In this document: piece after piece, positions 1 to 8,571 of the stretch
How the letters are laid out: every line of letters begins with the position of its first letter
Numbering within the stretch: the first letter of the stretch is position 1
Program-made: the position numbers and the translations under genes
The notes under the pieces: model-generated
What the model was told of the DNA's origin: nothing
What the model saw: only the letters and a program-made list of their open reading frames with translations
Database searches by the model: none
Origin: Heliobacteriaceae bacterium
Lineage (GTDB): Bacteria; Bacillota; Desulfitobacteriia; Heliobacteriales; Heliobacteriaceae
DNA length: 56,100 nt
NCBI GenBank assembly: GCA_028707535.1
Contig: JAQWAU010000009.1
Location: forward strand, 1 to 56,100
Direction of reading: 5' to 3'

Positions 1-39
1 TCATAACTGCAGGTTTTGCTTGCATTTAGGGAGGATCGA

Positions 40-1320
40 ATGGAGGATTATCCTTATCGCGTTAGAGATCCAATTCACGGTTTTATCGTGTTTTCTGAAA
101 ACGAGAAACGAATTATTGATTCACCTGCATTTCAACGGCTCCGAAATATTAAACAGTTGGCCATGACATATTACGTGTATCCGGGGGCAATGCATACCCG
201 ATTCGAGCATTCATTAGGGGTTATGGAGCTGGTAAGCAGGATTTTTGATAAAATATATGGGAAAAATGTTACTCAAATAGAGAATAATTTTGGGCAAATT
301 GGATTAACAGTTGAGCAATCACGGCAGATTCTTCGGCTAGCAGCACTACTTCATGATGTTGGACATCTCCCTTTTTCTCATGGCGGTGAGGTGATCCTCC
401 CAAAGGGCATTGAACATGAGAATGTCAGTATTGCGATAATCAATTCCCTCAAGAATACATATGATGGAATGTATTTCGGTGGAATTACTGATATTGTTGC
501 TCAAATTCTGGAGGGTCAGGTGATTCCACAATTGAATTTTTTGAAGGATATCCTTTCGGGGTCGATAGATGCAGACCGCATGGACTATCTTTTACGTGAT
601 TCCCTTCATTGTGGTGTAAGCTACGGAAGCTTTGACCTAAATCGATTAATTGATACCTTAACCGTCATTTCTGATGGAACAGGTGGTTTAAGCCTAGCAG
701 TGGATCACGGGGGAATACATGGTGTAGAAGCCCTGATACTGGCAAGGTATTATATGTTCACACAAGTTTATATGCATCGCACTCGCCGGATTTATGATAT
801 ATATTTAAAGGACTTCATGGAGAGCTGGAAACCAGATCTTAATCCGCTTACCAATGTTTTAAATTATGATGATATTGATCTCGTGACGATGATGAAACAA
901 ATCTGCAGACGTCAAGACCAAAACAGCAGTATATACACAGCAGCCAATAAAATTTACTGTCGGCAACATCATTCAGTGATCTATGAAAGCTCAGAATTTG
1001 CTGATGCAAGAATGCTAAGGGTTTCGAAAGAGGTTTTCAATCATTTAAGTAAAAATAACTCTCGTTACAATTTTATCCTGGATGAAAAGGCAAGAGGTAG
1101 CATACATAAGTTTTTTGTCCCTGGTGAACACGATGACGGTGTCGAGCTGAAGGTAATTCACAAACACCACAAACATACCTTGATAACCGAAGAATCTAGT
1201 ATACTTGGGAAAATCCCTAAGTTGTTTCATGTAATTCGAATTTATGTAGACGAAAAAGATCAAGATAAGTTGATTCAATTACAGAAAGAAGCAAAAAGAA
1301 TTGAAGAGGAAGTGAGGTAA
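40..1320 (+). CDS. HD-domain phosphohydrolase (SAMHD1/YwfO-like)
   Basis: Predicted metal-dependent phosphohydrolase of the COG1078 family (B. subtilis YwfO, SAMHD1-like); characterised relatives remove triphosphate from dNTPs. The HD metal site is visible: His57 (RFEHSLG), His105-Asp106 (LLHDVGH), further His109, His114 and His126, and Asp177 in SGSIDADRMDYLLRD, a family hallmark. At 426 residues it is full length. The ATG at 40 is preferred to an upstream TTG at 16 because AGGGAGGA lies just before it. The next gene begins 2 bases after the stop, so the two are probably co-translated. The DNA is clearly more AT-rich than the rest of the window and nearly lacks the CCGG motifs common elsewhere, suggesting acquisition by transfer. 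The family is clear; the substrate and a defence role are inference. Confidence 0.85.
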   Translation: MEDYPYRVRDPIHGFIVFSENEKRIIDSPAFQRLRNIKQLAMTYYVYPGAMHTRFEHSLGVMELVSRIFDKIYGKNVTQIENNFGQIGLTVEQSRQILRLAALLHDVGHLPFSHGGEVILPKGIEHENVSIAIINSLKNTYDGMYFGGITDIVAQILEGQVIPQLNFLKDILSGSIDADRMDYLLRDSLHCGVSYGSFDLNRLIDTLTVISDGTGGLSLAVDHGGIHGVEALILARYYMFTQVYMHRTRRIYDIYLKDFMESWKPDLNPLTNVLNYDDIDLVTMMKQICRRQDQNSSIYTAANKIYCRQHHSVIYESSEFADARMLRVSKEVFNHLSKNNSRYNFILDEKARGSIHKFFVPGEHDDGVELKVIHKHHKHTLITEESSILGKIPKLFHVIRIYVDEKDQDKLIQLQKEAKRIEEEVR

Positions 1321-1322
1321 TT

Positions 1323-1898
1323 GTGAGTATTTTATTATGCGACTCATTTGAAGATGCAGTAATTACGTATGTCGTTAAAAATTGGGGAAATGGGCAAACG
1401 AACATTCCCTTAGGCAGAACATTGGTACAAAAGATTTGCTATTTTTTAAAAGCAAAAGGAATCCCTCTTGATTTTAAATTCGATATTTATCACTATGGGC
1501 CTTATTCACAAGAACTATATTCCAGAATGGACGAATTAGTTGCAGATGGCATCGTAATTGACCGCTCTGAGCAAAAAAGCAAATCAGTTTATAAACCGGG
1601 GGAAAATACTGATGAACTGATGAACCAGCATGATATTTCGCAATATATTGATGAAATTGACGACATTATTAAGTTATTCAACCAATTCCACCCCACTGAG
1701 ATGGAATTACTGGCTACGATTCATTATCTGCAAACCACTGCAACGAAATACTATGGTACAGCGCCAACCAAAAATGAAGTCGTTGAAAAAGTACTCACCG
1801 TGAAACGTGATAAATTCAGCCAAGAACTGATTTCCAGAGCTTATGATGCATTAAAGCAGGCTGATCTTTTTGCGTGGGATAAAAACTTAGGTTCATAA
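1323..1898 (+). CDS. YwgA-like protein, partner of the HD hydrolase
   Basis: A 191-residue cytosolic protein resembling B. subtilis YwgA, whose pattern is a 'KLQK..Y.LK..G' helix followed by an aromatic-Gly-Pro-Tyr-Ser segment. Here residues about 35-75 read LVQKICYFLKAKG, then YHYGPYSQELYSRMDEL. This layout also recalls Panacea/DUF4065 (SocA-like) antitoxin domains, but I cannot prove homology to them. The GTG start lies 2 bases after the HD gene stop with GTGAGG in front. Composition is AT-rich like its partner. No catalytic motif, signal peptide or membrane segment is visible. From memory, ywfO and ywgA are also neighbours in Bacillus, so the pair may be a functional unit. An antitoxin or sensor role for the HD enzyme is inference. 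Confidence 0.7.
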   Translation: MSILLCDSFEDAVITYVVKNWGNGQTNIPLGRTLVQKICYFLKAKGIPLDFKFDIYHYGPYSQELYSRMDELVADGIVIDRSEQKSKSVYKPGENTDELMNQHDISQYIDEIDDIIKLFNQFHPTEMELLATIHYLQTTATKYYGTAPTKNEVVEKVLTVKRDKFSQELISRAYDALKQADLFAWDKNLGS

Positions 1899-1962
1899 AA
1901 AATGAGGAAGTAAATTGAATTAGGAATGATAGAACTATCATCGTAATGCATAGCTAAAACAA

Positions 1963-1996
1963 AGGAGCACGTTGACCATCACTTCAACGTGCTCCT
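1963..1996. terminator. Bidirectional terminator between YwgA-like gene and transglycosylase
   Basis: A perfect 13-bp inverted repeat (1963-1975 with 1984-1996) around an 8-base loop lies between convergent genes. T-rich sequence follows on the plus strand, and an A-rich stretch precedes it, giving U-rich RNA on the minus strand. It marks the 3' border of the AT-rich islet. Confidence 0.8.
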
Positions 1997-1998
1997 GA

Positions 1999-2610
1999 TT
2001 ATTTTGCCCTGGCGGGGGCAGCGGCTTCTTTTTGGTAGCCCAGCACCCGGGGGACATAGGCTTGCGTTTCGGGAAAGGGCGGGATGCCGCCATACTTGGC
2101 CACATTCGCGGGGCCGGCGTTGTAGGCGGCGAGGGCGGTGGCCACATTGCCCCCGAACCGGTCAAGCATTTGCCGTAAATAGCGGGTGCCGGCATCGATG
2201 TTTTCCGCCGGGTCAAAGGGGTTGTGGACCCCTAAGGATTGGGCTGTTCCGGGCATTAGTTGCATCAGTCCCTGGGCACCGGCCGGGGAAACGGTCTGGG
2301 GGTTGAAATCCGATTCAGCTTTGATCACCGCCTGGATGAGGCTCGGACTGATTTGGTATTTGCCGGCTGCTTGGCGGATGAGGTTTTCGTAAGGGGTACC
2401 GGTTTCCGGTTGTCCGGAGATTTGGGGAGGCTTACCGGATTGGGCCGGCAAAGGGCGGGAAGCGGGCGCCGAAGCGCCGGGTGGCAAGACCCCTAAAGCT
2501 TGGGCCTTGATCGTCGCTTCCAAGGTAGCGGCAAAATCTTGAAATTGTTGAGAATTGGGTGTTTTGGCGACAATCCGCTCCCGGATTGCGTCTACCGGGG
2601 AAATTCGCAT
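1999..2610 (-). CDS. Lytic transglycosylase, SLT family
   Basis: Predicted soluble-lytic-transglycosylase-like enzyme that cleaves peptidoglycan between MurNAc and GlcNAc. The C-terminal half holds the SLT (lysozyme-like) domain: [11 protein letters not shown] carries the catalytic Glu, followed by [13 protein letters not shown] and [17 protein letters not shown]. The N-terminal ~75 residues are Pro/Ala-rich and no signal peptide is evident, as in several Firmicutes SLT proteins. An ATG at 2619 is in frame, but the ATG at 2610 has better spacing from AAGG, giving 203 residues. The gene converges on the YwgA-like gene across a shared terminator and is divergent from the decarboxylase operon. 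Confidence 0.88.
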   Translation of the reverse strand: MRISPVDAIRERIVAKTPNSQQFQDFAATLEATIKAQALGVLPPGASAPASRPLPAQSGKPPQISGQPETGTPYENLIRQAAGKYQISPSLIQAVIKAESDFNPQTVSPAGAQGLMQLMPGTAQSLGVHNPFDPAENIDAGTRYLRQMLDRFGGNVATALAAYNAGPANVAKYGGIPPFPETQAYVPRVLGYQKEAAAPARAK

Positions 2611-2694
2611 CCTGATCATCCTTAGTAAATAATAGGTATCAATCGAAAAGTTCTCCCGTTTCGGCGGGAAATCCTGCTTCCGCCACCCAAAAAT

Positions 2695-2724
2695 TTGGCA
2701 GCTTGCGGAAGCGCGTGCTAAAAT
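2695..2724 (+). promoter_or_regulatory. Sigma-A-type promoter for the decarboxylase-tmk-holB operon
   Basis: TTGGCA at 2695 and TAAAAT at 2719 with an 18-base spacer, about 50 bases upstream of the decarboxylase GTG. Confidence 0.55.
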
Positions 2725-2776
2725 GGAAGGAAGGCTTTGTCTTTGAAGTTTTTCGATTAAACGGAGGGAACGGTCG

Positions 2777-4225
2777 GTGCAGGAACGGCCCTTGTGGCAA
2801 GCCTTAACGGCTTGGCGGCAGGAAAAAGTTGCCGGTTACCACACGCCGGGGCACGGGCAAGGCCGGGGGTTGGCCGGTTACCGGCTGGATCCGGCCATAG
2901 ATGTAACCGAAATCCCCGGATTGGATGACCTGCACACCCCGGACGGGGTGATTGCAGCGGCCCAGGGCGCGGCGGCCCGGGCTTTTGGCGCCCGGCAGAC
3001 CTTTTTTTTGGTGCAGGGGGCAACCGTTGGTTTGCAGGCCCTGTTGCTGGGCGGTCTTAGCCCCGGGGAACCGGTGGTGGTGCCCCGGCACAGCCACCGG
3101 GCTGTTTTCGGGGGGTTGGTGTTAAGTGGGGCGGTGCCCCGTTATGTGCCACCGGTTTGCGAGCCGGAAACCGGTTTACCGTTGGTGAGCGATCCCGGGG
3201 AAATCAGTGACGCGGCTAAAGGGGCCAAGGCTTTGCTGGCGCTCCGGCCCAGTTATTGGGGGACAGTTGAGGACCTGACTCCTTGGCTTGCCGCTGCCCG
3301 GGAACAGGAAGTACCCTTATGGGTAGATGCGGCCCATGGCGCCGCTTTTGCCTTTTGTTCCCGGCTTCCGGCGGCAGCCCTGGCCTTGGGAGCAGAAGCC
3401 GTGGTTCACGGTACCCATAAGACCCTGCCGGCTTTGACCCAGGCGGCAATGTTGCACCTGGGGGGGAGCCCTGCCCCGGCCTGGGCGGGGAAAGCAGCCG
3501 CCATTGCCCGGGCCTTGACGCTCTTACAAACGACCAGCCCTTCTTACCTTTTACTGGCCTCGTTGGAACTGGCTCAGGCCCGGATGGCGGTGGAAGGGGA
3601 GACCTTATGGGCAGCTGCCCTGGAACGGGCGGCCGGTCTGCGAAAAAAGCTGAACCGGATCAAAGGAATTCATTGTTGGGGTGAAGAAATTAAGGCCTAT
3701 CCTGGGGTGGGTGATTGGGACCCCACCCGGCTGGTAGTTGTTTTACGCCGGCCTGGGTTAAACGGCTATCAGGTACGCCGGGTTTTGCGGCAAAGCTATA
3801 GTCTGGAGGCCGAATTGGCGGGACCGAATTACCTTTTGTTTTTGCTTTCGCCGTTTGACCGCCCTGAAGCGGACCGGCGGTTAGTCCGGGCTTTGCGCGA
3901 GATTGGCGGGGAAAAAGGAGGACAGGCTACCACGGTGCCAAATACGGCGGACTTGCCGGTCGGGTACCGGATTGCCCCGGAGATTGCCTTTACCCCCCGG
4001 GAAGCCTTTTTTCGGCCTGTGCGGCGGGTCGTATTTAAGGAAGCGAAAAACCGGATCGCCGGCGAATTTTTGTGTCCCTACCCGCCCGGTATTCCTTTGG
4101 CAGCACCTGGGGAGGTGATTACCCCGGTAGTTTGGGCGGTGGTGGCCGCCTGGCGGCAGACCGGCGTCCGGTGGCAAGGGGCCGGGGATCCGCACCTGAC
4201 GGAGATTGCCGTAATTGACGGATAA
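2777..4225 (+). CDS. Orn/Lys/Arg decarboxylase family protein (YaaO-like)
   Basis: PLP-dependent fold-type I decarboxylase of the arginine/lysine/ornithine group; the B. subtilis counterpart next to tmk is yaaO. Seen: N-terminal [12 protein letters not shown], the substrate and cofactor entry motif; VDAAHGAAF, whose Asp contacts the PLP ring; and [12 protein letters not shown] with the Schiff-base Lys. The C-terminal domain is the family's short form, and 482 residues is normal for this class. GTG start with GGAGGGA eight bases upstream. It heads an operon and slightly overlaps the region where tmk initiates. The amino acid substrate cannot be told from sequence; polyamine synthesis is likely. 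Confidence 0.88.
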   Translation: MQERPLWQALTAWRQEKVAGYHTPGHGQGRGLAGYRLDPAIDVTEIPGLDDLHTPDGVIAAAQGAAARAFGARQTFFLVQGATVGLQALLLGGLSPGEPVVVPRHSHRAVFGGLVLSGAVPRYVPPVCEPETGLPLVSDPGEISDAAKGAKALLALRPSYWGTVEDLTPWLAAAREQEVPLWVDAAHGAAFAFCSRLPAAALALGAEAVVHGTHKTLPALTQAAMLHLGGSPAPAWAGKAAAIARALTLLQTTSPSYLLLASLELAQARMAVEGETLWAAALERAAGLRKKLNRIKGIHCWGEEIKAYPGVGDWDPTRLVVVLRRPGLNGYQVRRVLRQSYSLEAELAGPNYLLFLLSPFDRPEADRRLVRALREIGGEKGGQATTVPNTADLPVGYRIAPEIAFTPREAFFRPVRRVVFKEAKNRIAGEFLCPYPPGIPLAAPGEVITPVVWAVVAAWRQTGVRWQGAGDPHLTEIAVIDG

Positions 4226-4265
4226 GGATAAATGGACATACTTGAAATATTCGGAGTTGAAGCGA

Positions 4266-4931
4266 TTGGCCGGATTGTTTATCACCCTGGAAGGTGCAGA
4301 TGGGGCCGGTAAGACTACCCAGGCGGCTTTATTAGGCCGGGCGTTCACCCAGGGCGGGCACCGGGTGTTGATGACCCGGGAACCAGGGGGTACTCCGGTG
4401 AGTGAGGCCGCCCGACGGGTCTTGCTTGCCCCAAGCTTGACCGGAATGACGCCATGGGCGGAAGTGTTCCTGTATGCGGCTGCCCGGGCCCAATTGGTGG
4501 GGGAAGTGATCCGCCCGGCCTTGGCAGCCGGTCAAGTGGTTATTTGCGACCGGTATACCGATTCTACGCTGGCTTACCAGGGGTTCGGGCGGGGCCTTGA
4601 CCTGGAGGATCTGCGCCAAGTTAATTTTTTGGCTACCGGGGGCTTAACCCCTCACCTTACCCTTGTACTGAACCTCGGGGTAGAAGCCGGGTTTGCCCGG
4701 GTTTCCCGGCGGCGGGATACAGACCGGCTGGAACGGGAGGAGCAAACCTTTCACCAAAGGGTGTACCAGGGGTTTTTAACCTTGGCAACGGCTGAGCCGG
4801 AGCGGATCCAGGTCGTCCCTGCCCAAGGGGATATCTGGATGGTCCACCGGCGGCTGGTGACGGCAATCCATCGCCTGGTACCTGATTTGCCGGTTTGCCG
4901 GAACCTGGCGGGGGAAGATTCTTCTTGCTGA
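4266..4931 (+). CDS. tmk: Thymidylate kinase
   Basis: Phosphorylates dTMP to dTDP for DNA synthesis. The P-loop GADGAGKTTQ lies near the N-terminus, followed by TREPGGTPVSE (the DRE/Y-type loop) and CDRYTDSTLAYQG, all diagnostic of Tmk. The frame opens at TTG 4215, but a TTG at 4266, nine bases after GGAG, gives the usual beginning 'M-x-G-L-F-I-T-L-E-G' and 221 residues; TTG 4275 is another option. The stop overlaps the first ATG of the next frame (TGATG). It is the second gene of the decarboxylase operon. yaaQ and yaaR, which separate tmk and holB in Bacillus, are absent. Confidence 0.95.
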   Translation: MAGLFITLEGADGAGKTTQAALLGRAFTQGGHRVLMTREPGGTPVSEAARRVLLAPSLTGMTPWAEVFLYAAARAQLVGEVIRPALAAGQVVICDRYTDSTLAYQGFGRGLDLEDLRQVNFLATGGLTPHLTLVLNLGVEAGFARVSRRRDTDRLEREEQTFHQRVYQGFLTLATAEPERIQVVPAQGDIWMVHRRLVTAIHRLVPDLPVCRNLAGEDSSC

Positions 4932-4945
4932 TGAGGATTATCGAT

Positions 4946-5998
4946 ATGGGAAATAATTTTGACCAAGGACCTGGCTGGTGTTTGTCCCGGGTCAGGGGGC
5001 AGGATCGGGCGGTCCGGCAACTGCAAAAAACGCTGGCTAATGGACGGTTGGCCCATGCTTACTTGTTTGCCGGGCCACCGGGGGTAGGCAAAAAGACTAC
5101 GGCCCGGGCTTTTGCCCAGACAGTTTTGTGTGCCGGTCCCCATGGTGGTGATGCTTGCCAACGGTGTTCTTCCTGCCGGCAGTTTGCCGGGGACAATCAC
5201 CCGGATTTTGTTTGGCTGGCCCCGGCCGGCACCAGCGTGAAAATTGAACAGGTCCGGCAAATGCAAAAACGGATCCGTTTTCTCCCTTATGTGGCCAAGC
5301 ATCAGGTTGTTGTGCTTGAACAGGCGGAAACCATGCAGGCGCCGGCGGCTAATGCTATGCTGAAAGTATTGGAAGAGCCGGTCGGCCCAACGGTATTTAT
5401 TTTGCTGACCAGTCGGATCCAGAGTTTGTTGCCGACGATTGTTTCCCGGTGTTTACCGGTGTACTTTTCGCCGGTGCCGGGGGAGGAAATTGCCCGGTTT
5501 TTGGCCGGCGAAGGGGTAACCCCTAACCAGGTGCCGTTGCTTACCCTTTTGGCGCGGGGCCGGTGGGACCAGGCGGCTCAGTTGGCTGCCAACGGGTTAC
5601 CGCCGGAGCGGGAACAAGCCCGCCAACTTTTAGATCGGCTGCTTAAAGCCGGGGATGCCGAAATTTTCGGTCTTGGCGTGGAGTGGGATAAAAAAAAGGC
5701 GGAATTGGCAAGCTTACTGGATTACCTGGCCTTACTGTTACGTGACCGCCTCTTACTGGCCTTAAGGGTTGCCCCGGAATTGGTTATTGACCGGGAACTG
5801 GCCGAAAGCCAAGTTTGGCCACCGGCGGTCCTGCTTGCGGCTTTGGAAAGGGTAATGGTGGCAAGGCGGTATTTGGAGACTAATACTAGTGAACGGGTGC
5901 TGTTGGAGACTGTGTTGCTAAACCTTCGGGACTTGGCCTTGGCCGGCTGCGAAAAGGGTCCCGGGAAAGGGGGTGGAATTGCTTGGTCCGGATTGTAG
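4946..5998 (+). CDS. holB: DNA polymerase III delta-prime subunit
   Basis: Clamp-loader subunit of the replicative polymerase. An AAA+ domain occupies the first ~200 residues: GPPGVGKKTTA (Walker A), four cysteines C-x8-C-x2-C-x2-C of the zinc module typical of gamma and delta-prime subunits, AAANAMLKVLEEP (sensor/SRC region) and LPTIVSRCLPV. The helical C-terminal part is less conserved. ATG 4946 is chosen because GAGGA lies eight bases upstream inside the tmk stop overlap; ATG 4931 is an alternative. Length is 350 residues. The last 16 bases overlap ricT. Replication and RNA-processing genes are commonly grouped like this in Firmicutes. Confidence 0.93.
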   Translation: MGNNFDQGPGWCLSRVRGQDRAVRQLQKTLANGRLAHAYLFAGPPGVGKKTTARAFAQTVLCAGPHGGDACQRCSSCRQFAGDNHPDFVWLAPAGTSVKIEQVRQMQKRIRFLPYVAKHQVVVLEQAETMQAPAANAMLKVLEEPVGPTVFILLTSRIQSLLPTIVSRCLPVYFSPVPGEEIARFLAGEGVTPNQVPLLTLLARGRWDQAAQLAANGLPPEREQARQLLDRLLKAGDAEIFGLGVEWDKKKAELASLLDYLALLLRDRLLLALRVAPELVIDRELAESQVWPPAVLLAALERVMVARRYLETNTSERVLLETVLLNLRDLALAGCEKGPGKGGGIAWSGL

Positions 5999-6684
5999 GT
6001 GTGCGCTTTAAAAGGGCCGGCAAAGTTTATTTTTTTGATCCTGGTGAATTGAAGATCGAAAACAATGACCATGTAATTGTGGAAACGGCTCGCGGGGTGG
6101 AGTTCGGTGAAGTAGTGGTTCCACCCAAGGAAGTGCCGGCAGAAGAAATTGTTAACCCCTTAAAAAAAGTGATCCGGGTGGCGACGCCAAACGATGCCCG
6201 GCAGGTTGACGAAAACCGGGGCAAAGAAAAATCCGCCTTTATGATCTGCCAGAAGAAAATTGCTGCCCACCAGTTGCCGATGAAACTGGTTGATGTAGAA
6301 TACACATTTGACAATTCCAAGATTATTTTTTACTTTACTGCCGATGGCCGGGTGGATTTCCGGGAACTCGTTAAGGATTTGGCGTCTGTTTTCCGGACGC
6401 GGATTGAGCTGCGGCAGATCGGGGTACGGGACGAAGCCAAGATGGTCGGCGGCATCGGCTCTTGTGGGCGGGTACTTTGTTGCGCCTCTTTTTTAGGGGA
6501 TTTTGAGCCTGTATCCATCCGGATGGCCAAAGACCAGAACCTTTCCCTGAACCCGACCAAAATTTCCGGTATTTGCGGCCGGTTGATGTGTTGTTTAAAG
6601 TACGAAAACGAATGTTACGAACGCAAAACCGGTGAAGGGGAGAAAAAGAAGGAAAAGGCGCCGGAATGCCCGGAGTCAAGATGA
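5983..6684 (+). CDS. ricT: RicT (YaaT), PSP1 domain protein
   Basis: PSP1/YaaT-family protein. In B. subtilis it forms the RicAFT complex, which binds Fe-S clusters and assists RNase Y maturation, sporulation phosphorelay and biofilm control. The central PSP1 domain shows [19 protein letters not shown] and [19 protein letters not shown], whose cysteines are the conserved cluster ligands. A Lys/Glu-rich tail follows. TTG start at 5983 with a GGAAAGGGGGTGG Shine-Dalgarno region, overlapping the end of holB by 16 bases. Length 233 residues is slightly below the ~275 of B. subtilis. No ricA or ricF is in the window. Confidence 0.92.
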   Translation: MVRIVGVRFKRAGKVYFFDPGELKIENNDHVIVETARGVEFGEVVVPPKEVPAEEIVNPLKKVIRVATPNDARQVDENRGKEKSAFMICQKKIAAHQLPMKLVDVEYTFDNSKIIFYFTADGRVDFRELVKDLASVFRTRIELRQIGVRDEAKMVGGIGSCGRVLCCASFLGDFEPVSIRMAKDQNLSLNPTKISGICGRLMCCLKYENECYERKTGEGEKKKEKAPECPESR

Positions 6685-6685
6685 T

Positions 6686-6991
6686 ATGGGTAAAGTTAAA
6701 CGGTTGACCGGCAAACTGGTTGCCCTGGAAAAACAGTTGCACCAACTCCTCAGCATGGTGGAAGAACTCAAAACCGAAGTTAGGGCCCTGGAACCGGTCA
6801 ATTCGGGGGCGGCGGCTACCCCTAAGGCTGATCCGCTGGATACAGTGGCCGGCCGGCGGCAATTGCAGGGGGAGAGTTACGGCAACCTGGGCCGGCTTTA
6901 CCGGGAAGGGTTTCATATCTGCCCGGAACATTTCGGGCAACCACTGGATGACGACTGCTTGTTTTGTTTAACTTTTTTGCACAAGGAATGA
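6686..6991 (+). CDS. yabA: Replication initiation control protein YabA
   Basis: YabA binds DnaA and DnaN and limits replication initiation. Seen: an N-terminal coiled coil (about residues 1-40, leucine-rich heptads), a Pro/Ala linker and a C-terminal zinc module, HICPEHFG...CLFCLTFL, with the family's H-C-x2-H and C-x2-C ligands. ATG 6686 lies one base after the ricT stop, ten bases after GGAG. At 101 residues it is a little shorter than B. subtilis YabA (119). It sits in the conserved order ricT-yabA-rsmI. Confidence 0.9.
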   Translation: MGKVKRLTGKLVALEKQLHQLLSMVEELKTEVRALEPVNSGAAATPKADPLDTVAGRRQLQGESYGNLGRLYREGFHICPEHFGQPLDDDCLFCLTFLHKE

Positions 6992-6995
6992 TCAC

Positions 6996-7859
6996 ATGGA
7001 AGATCGTCCGGGGAGCGGGAAATTACTCGTTTGCGCTACCCCGATTGGCAACTTGGAAGACATTACCTTACGGGTATTAAAAGTTTTGCAAACGGCTGAC
7101 CTGATTGCGGCCGAAGATACCCGGCATACCCGGAAACTGCTGAGCGCCTACGACATTCATGTTCCCCTAACGGCATATCACCAGCACAACCGCAAAACCA
7201 AGGGGGTGGTGTTGCTGGCCAAAATTGCCACCGGTAGCCAGGTCGCCTTGGTTTCTGATGCCGGGTTACCGGGCATTTCCGACCCGGGGGAAGAACTAAT
7301 CCGGGAATGCATCGGCCAGGGGTTGCCGGTGGAGGTCCTTCCTGGGGCGACAGCTTCGCTTACTGCGCTGGTGTTGTCGGGATTGCCTACAGAACGGTTT
7401 GTGTTCGAGGGGTTTTTACCCCGAAGAAAAAAGGATTACCGGCAGCGTTTACAGCAACTGGCGGGCGAGGAACGGACCATCATCCTGTACGAAGCGCCAC
7501 ACCGGTTAGCGGCCACCTTGGCGGAACTGACCATTGTTCTGGGCGCTGACCGGCCGGCTGCTTTTGCCCGGGAGCTGACGAAGAAATTCGAAACAATCCG
7601 CCGGGGGACTTTAGGGGAGTTGACGGCAGTGGTGGAGGCCGGGGTCAAGGGGGAATGCACCCTGGTGATCGCCGGCAAAAAAGAGCAAGCGTCACCCCAG
7701 GAAGATGACATTGATGAATTATTGGCCCAGGAACTGGCCCGGTTGGCGGTGGCGGGGCTGGATTCCAAGGTAGCCTTAAAGACTGCCGCCCGGAACTTGG
7801 GGATTACTAAGCGGGAGGCTTACCGCTTAAAAATTTTCCTGGAAAAACGGGAGGATTAA
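6996..7859 (+). CDS. rsmI: 16S rRNA 2'-O-ribose C1402 methyltransferase
   Basis: SAM-dependent methylase of the tetrapyrrole-methylase fold that modifies C1402 of 16S rRNA. Motifs: LLVCATPIGNLEDIT at the N-terminus, AAEDTRHTRKLL, LVSDAGLPGISDPGE and VEVLPGATASLTAL, all typical of RsmI/YraL. 287 residues is standard. ATG 6996 follows yabA by 4 bases. The C-terminal tail contains a predicted small helical domain with a Lys/Arg-rich end. Same operon as yabA. Confidence 0.94.
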   Translation: MEDRPGSGKLLVCATPIGNLEDITLRVLKVLQTADLIAAEDTRHTRKLLSAYDIHVPLTAYHQHNRKTKGVVLLAKIATGSQVALVSDAGLPGISDPGEELIRECIGQGLPVEVLPGATASLTALVLSGLPTERFVFEGFLPRRKKDYRQRLQQLAGEERTIILYEAPHRLAATLAELTIVLGADRPAAFARELTKKFETIRRGTLGELTAVVEAGVKGECTLVIAGKKEQASPQEDDIDELLAQELARLAVAGLDSKVALKTAARNLGITKREAYRLKIFLEKRED

Positions 7860-7862
7860 CCG

Positions 7863-8027
7863 ATGGAGGAGGAACTGGCAGCCGTTAAAAAACTAGTCCA
7901 ACAGCTGGAAGAAAGGCTGTCCCGGCTGGAGACTGCCAACACCCGTCTGGAAAGGCTGGCGGAGGCCCTGACGGCACAATCCTTACGGCAAGAAAGCCTG
8001 ATCCGGGAGCTGCAGACGGAAAAATAA
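7863..8027 (+). CDS. 54-residue coiled-coil protein, unknown
   Basis: Small ORF beginning 3 bases after the rsmI stop. The translation starts MEEELAAVKKLVQQLEERLS and is almost entirely a Leu heptad pattern with alternating Glu, Arg and Lys, so one continuous coiled coil is expected. It has no Cys, Trp or Pro and no signal sequence. The start ATG directly follows the GGAGGATTAACCG region, with GGAGG a good ribosome site, and codon use matches its neighbours. I do not recognise it. Its place at the end of the yabA-rsmI operon and its resemblance to the YabA coiled coil suggest, without proof, a partner or remnant of a YabA-like helix. Confidence 0.6.
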   Translation: MEEELAAVKKLVQQLEERLSRLETANTRLERLAEALTAQSLRQESLIRELQTEK

Positions 8028-8060
8028 ACCGGGTTTGGAATAAAATTACGGTAAAAAAAA

Positions 8061-8088
8061 GAGCACCGGAAATACTTCCGGAAAGCTC
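8061..8088 (-). terminator. Terminator of abrB (possibly bidirectional)
   Basis: Two-part inverted repeat (8061-8064 with 8085-8088, and 8066-8071 with 8076-8081), preceded on the plus strand by eight A residues that become a U tract in minus-strand RNA. It can also stop the rsmI operon. Confidence 0.7.
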
Positions 8089-8140
8089 CAGGGAAAAACG
8101 TATTAGTTATTAGGCCACAAATTGGTGCTATGTATTGTTT

Positions 8141-8392
8141 TTAGACAGCGGCATTTTGGCCCATCGTCATGGCACATTCCCGGCAAACGATTTTGCCCCG
8201 GAAATGCTGGACTTCGAGGGCACTGCCACAGAAGACGCAAGCAGGCTCGTACTTTTTAAGGATAATTTTTTCGTGGTCCACATAGATCTCCAGGGCATCC
8301 TTTTCGTCAATACCCAGGGTCCGACGCAATTCGATCGGAATAACCACGCGCCCGAGCTCATCGACTTTGCGTACAATACCGGTAGATTTCAT
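8141..8392 (-). CDS. abrB: AbrB-family transition regulator with C-terminal Cys motif
   Basis: DNA-binding transition-state regulator. The N-terminal swapped-hairpin domain is typical: MKSTGIVRKVDELGRVVIPIE, then LGIDEKDALEIYVDHEKIIL. The C-terminal part has CVFCGS...VCREC, a four-cysteine ribbon found in clostridial AbrB and absent from B. subtilis AbrB. The ATG at 8392 (83 residues) is preferred over an in-frame start at 8431 because GGGAG lies just upstream and the domain begins there. It has its own promoter and terminator, divergent from metS, the same location as B. subtilis abrB. Confidence 0.93.
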   Translation of the reverse strand: MKSTGIVRKVDELGRVVIPIELRRTLGIDEKDALEIYVDHEKIILKKYEPACVFCGSALEVQHFRGKIVCRECAMTMGQNAAV

Positions 8393-8445
8393 TTCTCCCA
8401 ACCTTCCCCTTTCTGCTACAGGTTTCGACATATCCTGACACCCTA

Positions 8446-8474
8446 ATGGTACCAGGTGTTCCAGGAACAGTCAA
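8446..8474 (-). promoter_or_regulatory. Sigma-A-type promoter of abrB
   Basis: On the minus strand TTGACT (8474-8469), a 17-base spacer and TACCAT (8451-8446). It lies about 55 bases upstream of the abrB ATG. Confidence 0.6.
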
Positions 8475-8571
8475 TACCAATTTTTAAAAAATCGCTTTCC
8501 AAAAAGAGAAATTTTTCCTATATTAAGCTTCGTTGTTCCCGGGTTTCGGGTGTAAGTTCAGGAGGAGGATT

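Noticed and set aside
1938-2216. Overlapping reading frames on both strands around the lytic transglycosylase
   Set aside because: They are GC-driven shadow frames with Arg/Pro-rich translations and no ribosome sites.
8432-8571. T-box or other riboswitch upstream of metS
   Set aside because: No T-box specifier, conserved T-box sequence or antiterminator pairing could be found in the short gap.
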